From Plantibacter sp050587525 (GTDB lineage: Bacteria > Actinomycetota > Actinomycetes > Actinomycetales > Microbacteriaceae): a stretch of DNA of 64,000 nucleotides. Location of the stretch: assembly GCF_050587525.1 (NCBI RefSeq), contig NZ_JBOBFT010000005.1, positions 1 through 64,000 on the forward strand. The letters run 5' to 3'. The notes under the pieces were generated by a model, which was not told the DNA's origin, ran no database searches, and saw only the letters and a list, made by a program, of their open reading frames with translations. The stretch's first letter is position 1. Each line of letters starts with the position of its first letter. The translations under genes were made by a program, and so were the position numbers. This document shows, piece by piece, positions 36,549-45,484 of the stretch.

Positions 36549-37463
36549 ATGTACACCGTCCCCGACCAGACCGGCCGATACATCGTCATCACCGGCGCCA
36601 ACAGCGGCACCGGCAAAGAAGCCACGAAACGTCTCGCGGCGGCGGGTGCCCACATCGTGATGGCGGTGCGCACCCCGGAGAAGGGTGAGGCCGCCCGCGC
36701 CGAGATCCTCCGCTCGGTGCCGGACGCACAACTCGAGGTGCGCCGCATCGACCTCGCCGACCTCTCCACGGTGCACGCCTTCGCGCAAGGCCTCCTCGAT
36801 GACGGCCGCCCCATCGACGTCCTCGTCAACAACGCCGGCGTGATGGCTCCGCCCAAGCGTCTCACCACGGCAGACGGCTTCGAGCTGCAGTTCGGGAGCA
36901 ACTTCCTCGGCCCGTTCGCACTCACCAACCTGCTCCTCCCCCTCGTCCGGCGGTCGGAGCAGCCACGGATCACGACGATGACGAGCGGCGTCGCGAACGC
37001 GGGCAGGATCCACTTCGACGACCTCCAGGCCACGCGCCGCTACGTCCCGTTCGCCGCGTACGCGCAGTCGAAACTCGCGGACATGCTCATGGCCGAGCAC
37101 CTCGCGAACGTTTCATCGGACCGTCAATGGCGTCTCCTCAGCACGATGGCGCACCCCGGCTACACGCGGACCAATCTGCAGAGCGCGGGTGCGAACCTCG
37201 GGCGGGAGAAGCAGAAGGCGCCGTCCGATCGCACGCTCCTCCCGTCGCAGGACGTCGTGCAGGGAACGGAGCCGCTGCTGTTCGCTGCGGCCGATCACAC
37301 GGCGAAGCAGGGCGGCTACTACGGCCCGAACCGTCTCGGGCTCGTCGGTCCGACGAAGCACATCAAGCGACTGCCGCGGAGCGCACGCGGCACCGATCTC
37401 GCGGCGTCGCTCTGGTCGGTCGCCGAAGACCTCACGGGGACGACGCTCCCGGCGTCGTCCTGA
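36549..37463 (+). CDS. Short-chain dehydrogenase/reductase
   Basis: 304-residue NAD(P)-dependent oxidoreductase. Cofactor motif TGANSGTGKEA (note Thr for the common Ile of TGxxxGIG), NNAG, and catalytic YAQSK with a preceding Ser/Thr-rich TMTSGVAN. This subgroup is similar to light-dependent protochlorophyllide reductase/retinol dehydrogenase-like SDRs. The ATG at 36549 follows GGAG. Two palindromes upstream suggest induction by a small molecule. Confidence 0.9.
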   Translation: MYTVPDQTGRYIVITGANSGTGKEATKRLAAAGAHIVMAVRTPEKGEAARAEILRSVPDAQLEVRRIDLADLSTVHAFAQGLLDDGRPIDVLVNNAGVMAPPKRLTTADGFELQFGSNFLGPFALTNLLLPLVRRSEQPRITTMTSGVANAGRIHFDDLQATRRYVPFAAYAQSKLADMLMAEHLANVSSDRQWRLLSTMAHPGYTRTNLQSAGANLGREKQKAPSDRTLLPSQDVVQGTEPLLFAAADHTAKQGGYYGPNRLGLVGPTKHIKRLPRSARGTDLAASLWSVAEDLTGTTLPASS

Positions 37464-37504
37464 ACCGTTGATCGCGCGGCTCGCGCAGGTGTCGCCGACG
37501 CGAG

Positions 37505-39169
37505 CTACAGCTCCGTGACCGTACCGGCCTCGACCAGCCATCGTCGCTCGGTCCGCACATTCTCGAGCATCCGGCGGTCGTGCGTCACGAGCAGGAGCGT
37601 GCCCTCGTAGGATTCGAGCGCCTGTTCGAGCTGTTCGATCGCCGTCAGATCGAGGTGGTTGGTCGGTTCGTCGAGGACGAGCAGGTTGATGCCGCGGGCT
37701 TGCAGCACGGCGAGTCCCGCGCGTGTGCGCTCCCCCGGCGACAGGCCGTCGACCGGTCGGTTCACGTGGTCGGCCTTCAGACCGAACTTGGCGAGCAGCG
37801 TGCGCACCTCTGCAGCGGCGAGGTCTGGCACGATCGCTTCGAACCGTTCGGCCAGCGGTTCGTCGCCGACGAGCAGCGATCGGGCCTGATCGATCTCCCC
37901 GATCCGCACACTGGTCCCGAGGCTGGCCGTGCCACTGTCCGGCAGTTGTCGTCCGAGCAGGGCTCGGAGGAGCGTCGACTTGCCGGCGCCGTTCGGCCCC
38001 GTGATGCCGATGCGATCGCCGGCGCTCACCTGCAGCGACACGGGACCGAGCGTGAAGTCGCCCTGCTGGAACACGGCCTCGTTGAGGGTCGAGACGACGG
38101 TGCTCGACCGAGGCGCCGCACCGATCGTGAACTGCAGCTGCCACTCCTTGCGCGGCTCCTCGACCTCGTCGAGCCTGGCGATCCGGCTCTCCATCTGGCG
38201 AACCTTCTGCGCCTGCTTCTCGCTCGACTCGGTCGCGGCCTTCCGACGGATCTTGTCGTTGTCCGGCGCCTTCTTCATCGCGTTCCGGACGCCCTGGCTG
38301 GACCATTCGCGCTGCGTTCTCGCACGACCGACGAGGTCGGCCTTCTTGGCGGCGAACTCGTCGTAGTCCTCGCGCTGGTGGCGCCTTGCGGTCTCGCGCT
38401 CCTCGAGGTAGGACTCGTAGCCGCCCCCGAAGACGCGGTTGGAGCTCTGCGCGAGGTCCAGTTCGAGGACGCGGGTGACGCAGCGCGCGAGGAACTCACG
38501 GTCGTGGCTGACGAGCACGACACCACCACGGAGCCCGCGGACGAAGGCTTCGAGCCGTTCCAGGCCGTCGAGGTCGAGATCGTTCGTCGGCTCGTCGAGG
38601 AGGACGATGTCGAAGCGCGAGAGCAGGAGCGCGGCGAGACCGACGCGAGCCGCCTGACCTCCGGAGAGGGAGGTCATGAGCGTGCGTTCGGCGAGGTCGG
38701 CGTCGAGCTCCAGTCCGAGGTCCGCGAGGACGGCCGGGATGCGGTCGTCGAGGTCCGCCGCGCCGCTCGCCAGCCAGCGGTCGAGCGCCGTCGAGTAGAC
38801 GTCTGCCGGATCGAGCCCGTCCGAGCGCGGTCCCGTCTCGCCGAGGCCCGCCGCGGCGGCATCCATCTCGGCGGTCGCCTGTGCGCACCCGGTGCGACGG
38901 CCGATGTAGGCGGAGATCGACTCGCCGACGACCCGCTCGTGCTCCTGCGGCAGGAAGCCGACGAACGCGTCCGACGGCGAGAGGACGATCGTGCCCGCCT
39001 GCGGTTCCGTGACGCCCGCGAGCATCCGCAGGAGGGTCGACTTGCCCGCGCCGTTCACCCCGACGACACCGACGACGTCGCCGGGCGCGACCGTCAGGTC
39101 GAGCGAATCGAAGAGCGTGCGGTGGCCGAATCCCCCGGCGAGTCCCTGGGCGACGAGCGTAGCGGTCAT
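37505..39169 (-). CDS. ABC-F family ATPase (ribosome-associated)
   Basis: 554 residues with two ABC ATPase domains and no membrane segments. Domain 1: GVNGAGKST, LSGGQAARV, VLLDEPTNDLD. Charged linker around residues 245-310. Domain 2: GPNGAGKST, LSPGERTRA, LVLDEPTNHLD. ABC-F proteins act on the ribosome, as translation factors or as protectors against antibiotics; which role applies is not decidable here. GACGAT-N6 before the ATG fits a leaderless transcript. Confidence 0.92.
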   Translation of the reverse strand: MTATLVAQGLAGGFGHRTLFDSLDLTVAPGDVVGVVGVNGAGKSTLLRMLAGVTEPQAGTIVLSPSDAFVGFLPQEHERVVGESISAYIGRRTGCAQATAEMDAAAAGLGETGPRSDGLDPADVYSTALDRWLASGAADLDDRIPAVLADLGLELDADLAERTLMTSLSGGQAARVGLAALLLSRFDIVLLDEPTNDLDLDGLERLEAFVRGLRGGVVLVSHDREFLARCVTRVLELDLAQSSNRVFGGGYESYLEERETARRHQREDYDEFAAKKADLVGRARTQREWSSQGVRNAMKKAPDNDKIRRKAATESSEKQAQKVRQMESRIARLDEVEEPRKEWQLQFTIGAAPRSSTVVSTLNEAVFQQGDFTLGPVSLQVSAGDRIGITGPNGAGKSTLLRALLGRQLPDSGTASLGTSVRIGEIDQARSLLVGDEPLAERFEAIVPDLAAAEVRTLLAKFGLKADHVNRPVDGLSPGERTRAGLAVLQARGINLLVLDEPTNHLDLTAIEQLEQALESYEGTLLLVTHDRRMLENVRTERRWLVEAGTVTEL

Positions 39170-39284
39170 CCTGCAATCGTCTCATCTCGGAGGGCGACCG
39201 AAGGGCACTCCGAGGTGGGACGGCCGACAGGTCGCGTAGTCTGGGACACTCCGGCCGACCGGATCCGATGGGAAGGCTTCACCG

Positions 39285-39632
39285 ATGGACCACAAACTGC
39301 TCCGCTCGTTCGTAGCGGCGGCCGCGACCCTGCACTTCGCGAAAGCGGCCAAAGCGCTCGGGATCCCGCGGAGCCAGGTCGTCGCCGATGTCCGGAAACT
39401 CGAGGAGATCCTCGGATACCAGCTCTTCGCCCGCGACGTCGAGTCCACGCAGCTGACCGCTGAGGGCTTCGCGTTCCTGCCCGATGCGGAGCTCCAGTTG
39501 GCGAAGTCGGCCGCGGCCGCCGCACGGTCGGTGGCAGCTCCCGGAGGCAAGGCGAAAGCGTCCAAGGGCAAGGGTCGCGCGCCCAAGGTCAAGGGAGAGC
39601 CGCTCCCCTACAAGAAGCGTCAGGGGCGCTGA
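39285..39632 (+). CDS. Stand-alone LysR-type DNA-binding domain with Lys-rich tail
   Basis: 115 residues. The first 60 (MDHKLLRSFVAAAATLHFAK through GYQLFARD) match a LysR-type winged helix with the normal linker helix start. The effector-binding domain of about 200 residues is absent; instead the protein ends with a Lys/Ala-rich tail (GGKAKASKGKGRAPKVKG). The stop is clean and the gene overlaps the convergent neighbour by 13 bp. It could be a truncated regulator that evolved into a basic DNA-binding protein. Confidence 0.75.
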   Translation: MDHKLLRSFVAAAATLHFAKAAKALGIPRSQVVADVRKLEEILGYQLFARDVESTQLTAEGFAFLPDAELQLAKSAAAAARSVAAPGGKAKASKGKGRAPKVKGEPLPYKKRQGR

Positions 39633-39964
39633 CGCGCTTTCGCTCCGACGAGCGGCTGGGCATTCGACGCCGCTGCAACCGGTTTGCTCGGTTTGCCAGG
39701 GTTGCCAGCCCCAGCCCGCTTCTTGCCGCCCGGCCTGGCACGTGACTCCGCACATCGCAGCGCTTCCGTGAAGGTGTCGGCGTGCGTCGTCATCGGCGGT
39801 CCCGGCGACACCGAGAGGATGTCATAGCCGCTGTCCGCCTCTTCGATGTAGGCGAGCAGATAGTTCCCGTCCGCTGGATCCCCCGTGACATCCGCGACTC
39901 GCCACTCGTGCGGCCCCAGCGCCACGATGTCGAACGACGGATGCGTGTGTGTTGACCTCGGCAT
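39620..39964 (-). CDS. Hypothetical protein
   Basis: 114 residues. The N-terminal 70 have a mixed alpha/beta look (FDIVALGPHEWRVAD, then LLAYIEEADSGYDILSVSPG), the rest is Lys/Pro/Ala-rich and probably disordered. No family recognised. ATG at 39964 was preferred to 39997, which adds a weak leader. Confidence 0.55.
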   Translation of the reverse strand: MPRSTHTHPSFDIVALGPHEWRVADVTGDPADGNYLLAYIEEADSGYDILSVSPGPPMTTHADTFTEALRCAESRARPGGKKRAGAGNPGKPSKPVAAASNAQPLVGAKARQRP

Positions 39965-40099
39965 GCAGCCACCAGTCCATCTCCGGCCGACCACCATCGG
40001 TCGGTCCTGATCACACCGTACGTCTGCGCCCCCGACGCAGCATGGGATTGACTTCCGCGTTTCCTCGGAGAACGTTCCTAGTCCTTCGGTTGCGGCCGA

Positions 40100-40750
40100 C
40101 TAGTGGCCGAGGAGCTGCGTCTTCGCCCGGTCCAGCCCGTGCACGTCGAGCGACCAGTCCGGACGGACGAACCGCCCGGACGGCACTCGGAAATGCACCT
40201 CGTCGTTGACCTGACCGGGCCTGCGCGTCGCCCGATGCACGCCATTGGGCTCGTAGCCGAGCGACGTCGTCACCCCGATCGACGCTTCGTTCCAGGCGGC
40301 CGCGCTCGTCTCCGCGACCTCGGCCCCTAGATAGTCGAAGGCGAAGAGCAGCACTGCCGCTCGCATCTCCTTGCCGAGGCCCCGGCCCTGCGCAGACGAC
40401 GTCAACCACGACCCGGTCTGCACCGTCCTCGTCGCCCAGAACTGCGTTCCGGAGACGTCCTGCGCCCCGATCACGGTCCCCTCGTGCCGGACGACGAACG
40501 GGATGACCCAGTCGTCCCGGTGCACCCGGCCCCGCAGCGACCACTGGTAGAGCGCGATGTTGCGGGGCAGGTCCTCCGCGGACGCATCGGTCCAGGGGAC
40601 GCCGAACGGCATGACGGCCGGATCGTGGATGCCCGCGAGCGCGGCATCGGCGAGCCCAGGGATGTCCTCGTCGCGGACCGGCCGGAGACTCAGTCGTGGC
40701 GAGCGCAGCTCCAGGTCGAAGAGCGGCCAGACGTCACTGAGGGAGAGCAT
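40100..40750 (-). CDS. GNAT-family N-acetyltransferase
   Basis: 216 residues. Starts MLSLSDVWPLFDLELRSPRL, followed by RLSLRPVRDEDIPGL typical of RimJ/RimL-like GNATs; acetyl-CoA site around SAQGRGLGKEMRAAVL; AAWNEASIGVTTSLGYEPNG is the usual motif B part. Substrate unknown (amino-terminal, small molecule or antibiotic). TATATT is 7 bases before the ATG. Confidence 0.88.
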   Translation of the reverse strand: MLSLSDVWPLFDLELRSPRLSLRPVRDEDIPGLADAALAGIHDPAVMPFGVPWTDASAEDLPRNIALYQWSLRGRVHRDDWVIPFVVRHEGTVIGAQDVSGTQFWATRTVQTGSWLTSSAQGRGLGKEMRAAVLLFAFDYLGAEVAETSAAAWNEASIGVTTSLGYEPNGVHRATRRPGQVNDEVHFRVPSGRFVRPDWSLDVHGLDRAKTQLLGH

Positions 40751-40790
40751 GCGGATCAATATACCCACACGGGCATACGCAATGAGGAGT

Positions 40791-42152
40791 TCAGACGTCG
40801 GCGTCCCGCTTCGCAACGCTCCGGCGGCGCAGCTTCGTCGCCCCGTAGAGCGCACACCCCACGGCGACGATGATGCCGCTCCGGAGCCACACCTCGCCGC
40901 TCTGCTGGGTGAGGAGCACGATGCAGGACAGGGCTCCGAGCACCGGCAGGGCGGACCAGGCCCGGAAATGCTTGTGGTCCACGCGGTCGCGTCGCAGGAC
41001 GAGCACGGCGACGTTCGTGCTGAGGAACACGATGAGCAGCAGGAGCACGACCGTCTCGGCGAGTGTCGCGACCGTCCCGGTGAGGGTCAGCAGCATCGCC
41101 ACGCCCGTCGTGACGAGGATCGCCACCCACGGGGTGCCGCGACCGGCGAGCACTCTCCCGAACACGCTCGGCAGGAGTCCTTGTCGTCCCATGCCGTAGG
41201 CGAGGCGGCTCGACATGATCATCGTCAGGAGCGCACCGTTCGCCACGGCGACGAGGGCGATCGCACTGAACAACCACGCGGGGATGCCGACGCCCGTCGC
41301 ATCGATGACCGTCAGCAGCGGGCCGGAGGACTTCGCGAGATCGTCGGCCGGCACGGCGATCGACGCCGCCGTTCCCACGAGGACGTAGAGCACACCGGCG
41401 GTCGCGAGCGCACCGAACAGGGCGCGGGGGTAGACCCTGGAGGGGTTCTTGACCTCTTCGATGACGTTCGCGGAGGTCTCGAAGCCGACGAACGAGTAGT
41501 AGGCGAGCAGCGCAGCGCCGAACACGGCGAAGACGGGGTCCGCTCCTTCGGCGAACGTCACGGCCCGGCCGAGGTCGCCCGATCCGCCGGAGAGCATGAT
41601 CCCGACCGCGACGACGACGAGGACGAGTCCCGTGGTCTCGATCATCGTCATCACGAGGTTGGCGCGCACCGACTCCTTGATGCCGCGCGCGTTGAGGGCG
41701 GCGACGGCCGCGAGGAACACGACCGCTCCGAGGACGGGCGGGACGTCGATGAACGTCGCGAGGTAGTCACCGGCGAAGGCGAGGGACAGTCCCGCAGCGC
41801 TCACGACGCCGGCGGCGAGCATGCAGTAGCCGACGAGGAACGACACGATCGGCGTCCGGTAGGCACGTTCCGCGAAGACCGCCGAACCGCCGGCGTGCGG
41901 GTACTTCGTGACGAGCTCGGCATACGACGCCGCTGTCAGGAGTGCGAGGCCGAGGGCCACGACCATGGGCACCCACGTCACTCCCCCGACCTCGCCCGCG
42001 ATCTGTCCGACGAGCGCGTACACGCCGGCGCCGAGCACATCGCCGAGGATGAAGAGGTACAGCATCCGGCCGGAGATGTTGCGTTTGAGCCCCGACGGAG
42101 TCGTCTCGCCGGGTTCCGCGGGTGCCGATGTCGCTGTCTGGTCGCTCGTCAT
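40791..42152 (-). CDS. APC-family amino acid permease
   Basis: 453-residue transporter with about 12 membrane helices. Family marks: LFILGDVLGAGVYALVGQIA in helix 1 (GxGxY-type unwound region), FVGFETSANVIEEVKNPSR and YPHAGGSAVFAERA. The charged C-terminal tail is short. The ATG at 42152 follows GTGAGG; substrate not predictable. Confidence 0.9.
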   Translation of the reverse strand: MTSDQTATSAPAEPGETTPSGLKRNISGRMLYLFILGDVLGAGVYALVGQIAGEVGGVTWVPMVVALGLALLTAASYAELVTKYPHAGGSAVFAERAYRTPIVSFLVGYCMLAAGVVSAAGLSLAFAGDYLATFIDVPPVLGAVVFLAAVAALNARGIKESVRANLVMTMIETTGLVLVVVAVGIMLSGGSGDLGRAVTFAEGADPVFAVFGAALLAYYSFVGFETSANVIEEVKNPSRVYPRALFGALATAGVLYVLVGTAASIAVPADDLAKSSGPLLTVIDATGVGIPAWLFSAIALVAVANGALLTMIMSSRLAYGMGRQGLLPSVFGRVLAGRGTPWVAILVTTGVAMLLTLTGTVATLAETVVLLLLIVFLSTNVAVLVLRRDRVDHKHFRAWSALPVLGALSCIVLLTQQSGEVWLRSGIIVAVGCALYGATKLRRRSVAKRDADV

Positions 42153-42295
42153 ATGCCTCACGGTATGGCAGCGTGTGGACTGGGCTCAGGGGTTGTGCTC
42201 ACGCGCCTCGTCTGCATCCGATGGACTGCTCCTTCCGCTGTGCCGCCACGCGCAACCCTTGCGCCGCAGAAAAACGACAGGCGTAGGGTGGAGTG

Positions 42296-42547
42296 ATGAG
42301 TAGCGAACGAACGACTCTCACACGCGAGCAGCGACGCTCACGATTCTGGGCCGGCATGGCGATGTCATGGGTGAGCCAACTCGTCCTCATCGCCTTGTGC
42401 GTCTGGAATCTGATCCGGCACGGCGTCCAATTCAGCTCCGGGCCGTGGGACGCCGTCGGCACGGTCATCTGGATGCTGGGCCTTGTTGTCGGCGTCGGCG
42501 GACTCATCGGCGGCATCGTCTGGCGGCGCAGGCATCCTCCGCTATAG
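42296..42547 (+). CDS. Small membrane protein, unknown function
   Basis: 83 residues with two hydrophobic helices (about 20-37 and 50-73) and basic ends (RREQRRSRF-like start, RRRHPPL end). No family recognised. TAGGGT exactly six bases before the ATG supports a leaderless gene. Confidence 0.65.
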   Translation: MSSERTTLTREQRRSRFWAGMAMSWVSQLVLIALCVWNLIRHGVQFSSGPWDAVGTVIWMLGLVVGVGGLIGGIVWRRRHPPL

Positions 42548-42610
42548 GGGCGGTCGGGACGCTCATCCGGGTCACAGCTTGCAGCCCGGGAGCCGTTCTA
42601 CGATCGGCTC

Positions 42611-42949
42611 ATGACGAACGAATCGCGCCCGCCCGGCTGGTATCCCGATGCGGCCGGCGCGCAGCGCTGGTGGGACGGCCAGGAGTGGGCCGTCGAGACG
42701 GCCGAGGACCGGCCGGCGAAGCCGCGCAACCCGATGGGATTACTCGGACTCGCTCTCGCCACCCTCGCGTTGATCACCGCATCGCTCAGCTTCCCGTCGA
42801 TCTTCGTATGGTTGCTGTCGTTCGTGGCGCTCGCGTTGAGCGTCGTCGCGACGTGTCTGCGCGGGCGCGCGCACGGTGCGGCGATCGCCGGCATCGTCGT
42901 CGCCGTGAGTGCGTTCCTCGGGACGTTCGTGCTGTCGTCCGTGAGCTGA
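42611..42949 (+). CDS. Small membrane protein with N-terminal DUF2510 motif
   Basis: 112 residues. GWYPDAAGAQRWWDG at about 9-23 is the DUF2510 signature common in actinobacterial membrane proteins; two or three hydrophobic helices follow (GLLGLALATLALITASL, then FVWLLSFVALALSVVAT and a last one). TACGAT-N6 precedes the ATG. Confidence 0.8.
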   Translation: MTNESRPPGWYPDAAGAQRWWDGQEWAVETAEDRPAKPRNPMGLLGLALATLALITASLSFPSIFVWLLSFVALALSVVATCLRGRAHGAAIAGIVVAVSAFLGTFVLSSVS

Positions 42950-43079
42950 GAGCGGGACAGTCGGGCTCGTCGCAGGCTCCCCGTCGACGCGCCTCGCGGT
43001 CTGCGCTTCGCTTCGCAGTGCGGGCTGCGATGAACGGAAACGTGACGAGCGACCTCCGGCTCGTCGCAGGGGTACAGGG

Positions 43080-44147
43080 TCATCCGGCCAGTGGTTCGAC
43101 GATCTCGGTCGCGGTGCCGCCCCCGACGGGTGCGCGCAGGACCGCTCCTGCACGGTCCTCCAGAAGGCGCGCGGCGAGCAGCTCGCCGTCGATGGGCCCG
43201 AACCGGTCCAGTGCTTCGCGGTGCAGCCTGGTCACCAGCGTGGAGAGCTCGAACGGTGTCCCCTCCGCGTCGGCCAGCGCGACGAGCGCGTCCAGTTCTT
43301 CGACGACGCGATCGATGCCGAAGGTCGCCAGGTCATCGCCATCGAGGAGCGCGTCGAGTGACCCCGTCGTGAAGGCGCTCTCGCCTGCGCTACCCGGCAG
43401 CAGGTCCCGGAAGAGCGCTGGAGCGATGCCGAGGCGCTGGCCGAGCAGCATCGCTTCGGTGACGGCGACGGCCTGGCCGAACCACAGGAGGTTGACGAGG
43501 AGTTTCGCGGTGAAGCCGGCGGCGATGTCCGGACCGAGCCGCACGATGCCGCCCGGCCGGCTGAGATGTTCGAGGATCGGTTCGATGCGCGCGACGGCAT
43601 CCGGTGCGCCGCCGACATGGAAGCGAATCGTTCCCGCCGCGGCATCGGTCGGCCCGCCGCCCATCGGGGCGCCGACGCTCAGCACACCGTGCTCGGCGGC
43701 TGCTTCCGCGATCTCGGTGGCGACGCGCGGATCGTTGCTCGAGAGGTCGAGCCAGACGGTGCCCGGTCGCATCGCCGAGATCGCGCCGGCGCGCGACTCC
43801 GTCTCGGCATCCGCGGGTGCGGCCGCCGAAGGTTCTGACGTCGAGGCCGCGGTCGCCGCGGCATCCGTGGTCGCGACGGCATCCGTGATCGCGACGGCAT
43901 CCGTGGTCGCGACGCCGAGCATGACCTCACGAACCTCGGTCGGTCCCGGAAGCACGGTGATCAGCACGTCGACCGCGGCGGCGACGTCCTGCGCCGAACG
44001 ACCGATGGCAGCCCCTGCGTCGCGGGCCGCGTCGCGCCGTCCTTCGACGGCATCGGCTACCGTCACCTCGAACCCTGCACCGCGCAGCCGACGCACGATG
44101 AGCAGGCCCATCCGTCCTGCTCCGATCACACCGATTCGCTCACGCAC
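43080..44147 (-). CDS. Hydroxyisobutyrate-dehydrogenase-type NAD(P) oxidoreductase with Ala/Thr-rich insertion
   Basis: 355 residues. Rossmann motif IGVIGAGRMG at the N-terminus, DVLITVLPGPTEVREVML, then DLSSNDP and the substrate signature MGGGPTDAAAGTIRFHVGG; the C-terminal helical domain has the catalytic Lys in FTAKLLVNLLWFGQAVAV. About 40 residues (from VATTDAVAITDAVATTDA on) are inserted before RPGTVWLDLSS and partly coded by three 18-bp tandem units at 43861-43914. GTG start at 44147 with CAACAT-N6 upstream. It borders the AT-rich island. Confidence 0.88.
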   Translation of the reverse strand: MRERIGVIGAGRMGLLIVRRLRGAGFEVTVADAVEGRRDAARDAGAAIGRSAQDVAAAVDVLITVLPGPTEVREVMLGVATTDAVAITDAVATTDAAATAASTSEPSAAAPADAETESRAGAISAMRPGTVWLDLSSNDPRVATEIAEAAAEHGVLSVGAPMGGGPTDAAAGTIRFHVGGAPDAVARIEPILEHLSRPGGIVRLGPDIAAGFTAKLLVNLLWFGQAVAVTEAMLLGQRLGIAPALFRDLLPGSAGESAFTTGSLDALLDGDDLATFGIDRVVEELDALVALADAEGTPFELSTLVTRLHREALDRFGPIDGELLAARLLEDRAGAVLRAPVGGGTATEIVEPLAG

Positions 44148-44552
44148 GGATGTATGTTGCCACGTCCGCCGGCCTCTCGATGCACGCTTGACACACGGCG
44201 TCGCACAGCCCGCTTCTCCGAGACTCCCAAACTCAGTGAAATCGCGTCAACTGAGGGATCAGACAAACCCGTCGTATTAGCCTGTGGGGTGCCAGCGGCT
44301 CTCCCCAACACCGGCGCGGGGCTCGTCAGGCACGTACGGACCCGCAGGGGTATCAACTCAATTGGACCTCTCCGAGATGCACTCGGCAGAAGCGGGTGAG
44401 ACTTTGAACGAGAACAGAGCGCTTTACGTTCGGGCGATAATCAAAGCAGTTCTTTGAATGCTCCCACAACTCCAATCGCCCCTCTCGAACTAATAGACCA
44501 AATCAAACAGTCACCATACGACATGCGAACATGCGCCGTAAGACACCTTGTA
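44148..44552. other. Gene-free left margin of the AT-rich island
   Basis: 405 bases without a convincing gene. Base composition drops from GC-rich to near 50 % along this stretch. Short open frames exist on both strands, but none has a recognisable product, a ribosome site or matching codon use. It is downstream of the reverse transcriptase gene and could hold remains of a further island gene or the junction with the chromosome. Confidence 0.6.
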
Positions 44553-45479
44553 TCATCTGGCCCGCGCGCCGCTTCTAGCTGATTGGCTACGCGTCACGCG
44601 ATAACCCTCAACAATACGAACATCGAGCAATTTAGCGAGTTCCGGATCAGCAACTTTTGCATATGAAGCGAGCCCAAAAAGCCGCCCAGGAGCCATAACG
44701 CCCTCATGACCAAAGTGAGCATAGCCATACTTTGAAAAGTAGTAACTTTCCACTAGCAATCTCTGTTTCATACGCCGCGGCAATCTTGGCCGATCTGCGT
44801 CGTGTCCAACATACAGACCCAGCACATACGGCGAGCGACGCATGAATCTAGTCTTAGCGGAGTTGAGACTCCAACCAGACGCAGACAATTCCTCTCCCAG
44901 CCGTTCAAGCAGGTCATCATTGACGCCGTCACCAGAAAATATTAGATCATCTACCCATCGGGAATACCTGACGTCATTCCGGCGTGCTAGTGATTCCAGT
45001 TCGAGGTCCATTTCATGAAATGCCCGATTCGACAAGACGGGACTTGTTCGAAATCCAACCGGGAGAGCACCATTGAGAAAGCATGTGCCTTCAATCCACG
45101 CGCAAGTACTCTCGTCGAAATGCGCGCGGAGCGACTCGCTGACGCGGTCGAACGAAACCTGCCCATAGAAATCTGCCAGGTCAATCGCTAGGACAATCTT
45201 CGAGCCGACATGCGGCGCCGCGGCAGTCATTGTCGATCGTCGCCGAACGAACCCATGCGCGGAATCCGCAGGGTGCCACCCGGCAGTCAGCAGCGACTTT
45301 GCTTGCCTATGGGCAACGTCGAGCCTCCCAGTGGCCCGTACAGTTCGTCTCCAACGATGCTTGCTAGGGAAGTTGATGGGCATATGATACTGCTTAGCCC
45401 ATTCAGCCCAACCCTCGGCTGATCTGATGGGTAGATCTGCCATCGAAACCCGGGCCGAAAAAAGGGACCATTCAATCAA
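44553..45479 (-). CDS. Retron-like reverse transcriptase, divergent
   Basis: 308-residue RNA-directed DNA polymerase. RT motifs in order: SAHGFVRRRS (73-82), retron-like AAAPHVG (86-92, where retrons usually have NAxxH), motif A LAIDLADFYGQVS (D100), motif B ALPVGFRTSPVLSN (138-151), motif C SRWVDDLIFSGD (D177, D178), motif D GWSLNSAKT, and VLGLYVG (219-225) where retrons have VTG. Three usually fixed residues differ: W for Y/F in YxDD, V for Q in LPQG, L for T in VTG. No maturase or endonuclease domain is present, so it is not a group II intron. TTG at 45479 has GGAGG five bases upstream; ATG at 45443 is the alternative start. AT-rich, unlike the flanking genes. Confidence 0.88.
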   Translation of the reverse strand: MIEWSLFSARVSMADLPIRSAEGWAEWAKQYHMPINFPSKHRWRRTVRATGRLDVAHRQAKSLLTAGWHPADSAHGFVRRRSTMTAAAPHVGSKIVLAIDLADFYGQVSFDRVSESLRAHFDESTCAWIEGTCFLNGALPVGFRTSPVLSNRAFHEMDLELESLARRNDVRYSRWVDDLIFSGDGVNDDLLERLGEELSASGWSLNSAKTRFMRRSPYVLGLYVGHDADRPRLPRRMKQRLLVESYYFSKYGYAHFGHEGVMAPGRLFGLASYAKVADPELAKLLDVRIVEGYRVTRSQSARSGARAR

Positions 45480-45484
45480 AAAAG

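Noticed and set aside
44154..44399. 81-codon frame at the left edge of the island
   Set aside because: No ribosome site, no recognisable family and composition like a shadow; kept only as part of the gene-free margin.
44553..45479. Reverse transcriptase as part of a group II intron or retrotransposon
   Set aside because: No maturase, X or endonuclease domain, no intron boundaries, and the protein has retron-like PHVG and VLGLYVG features.
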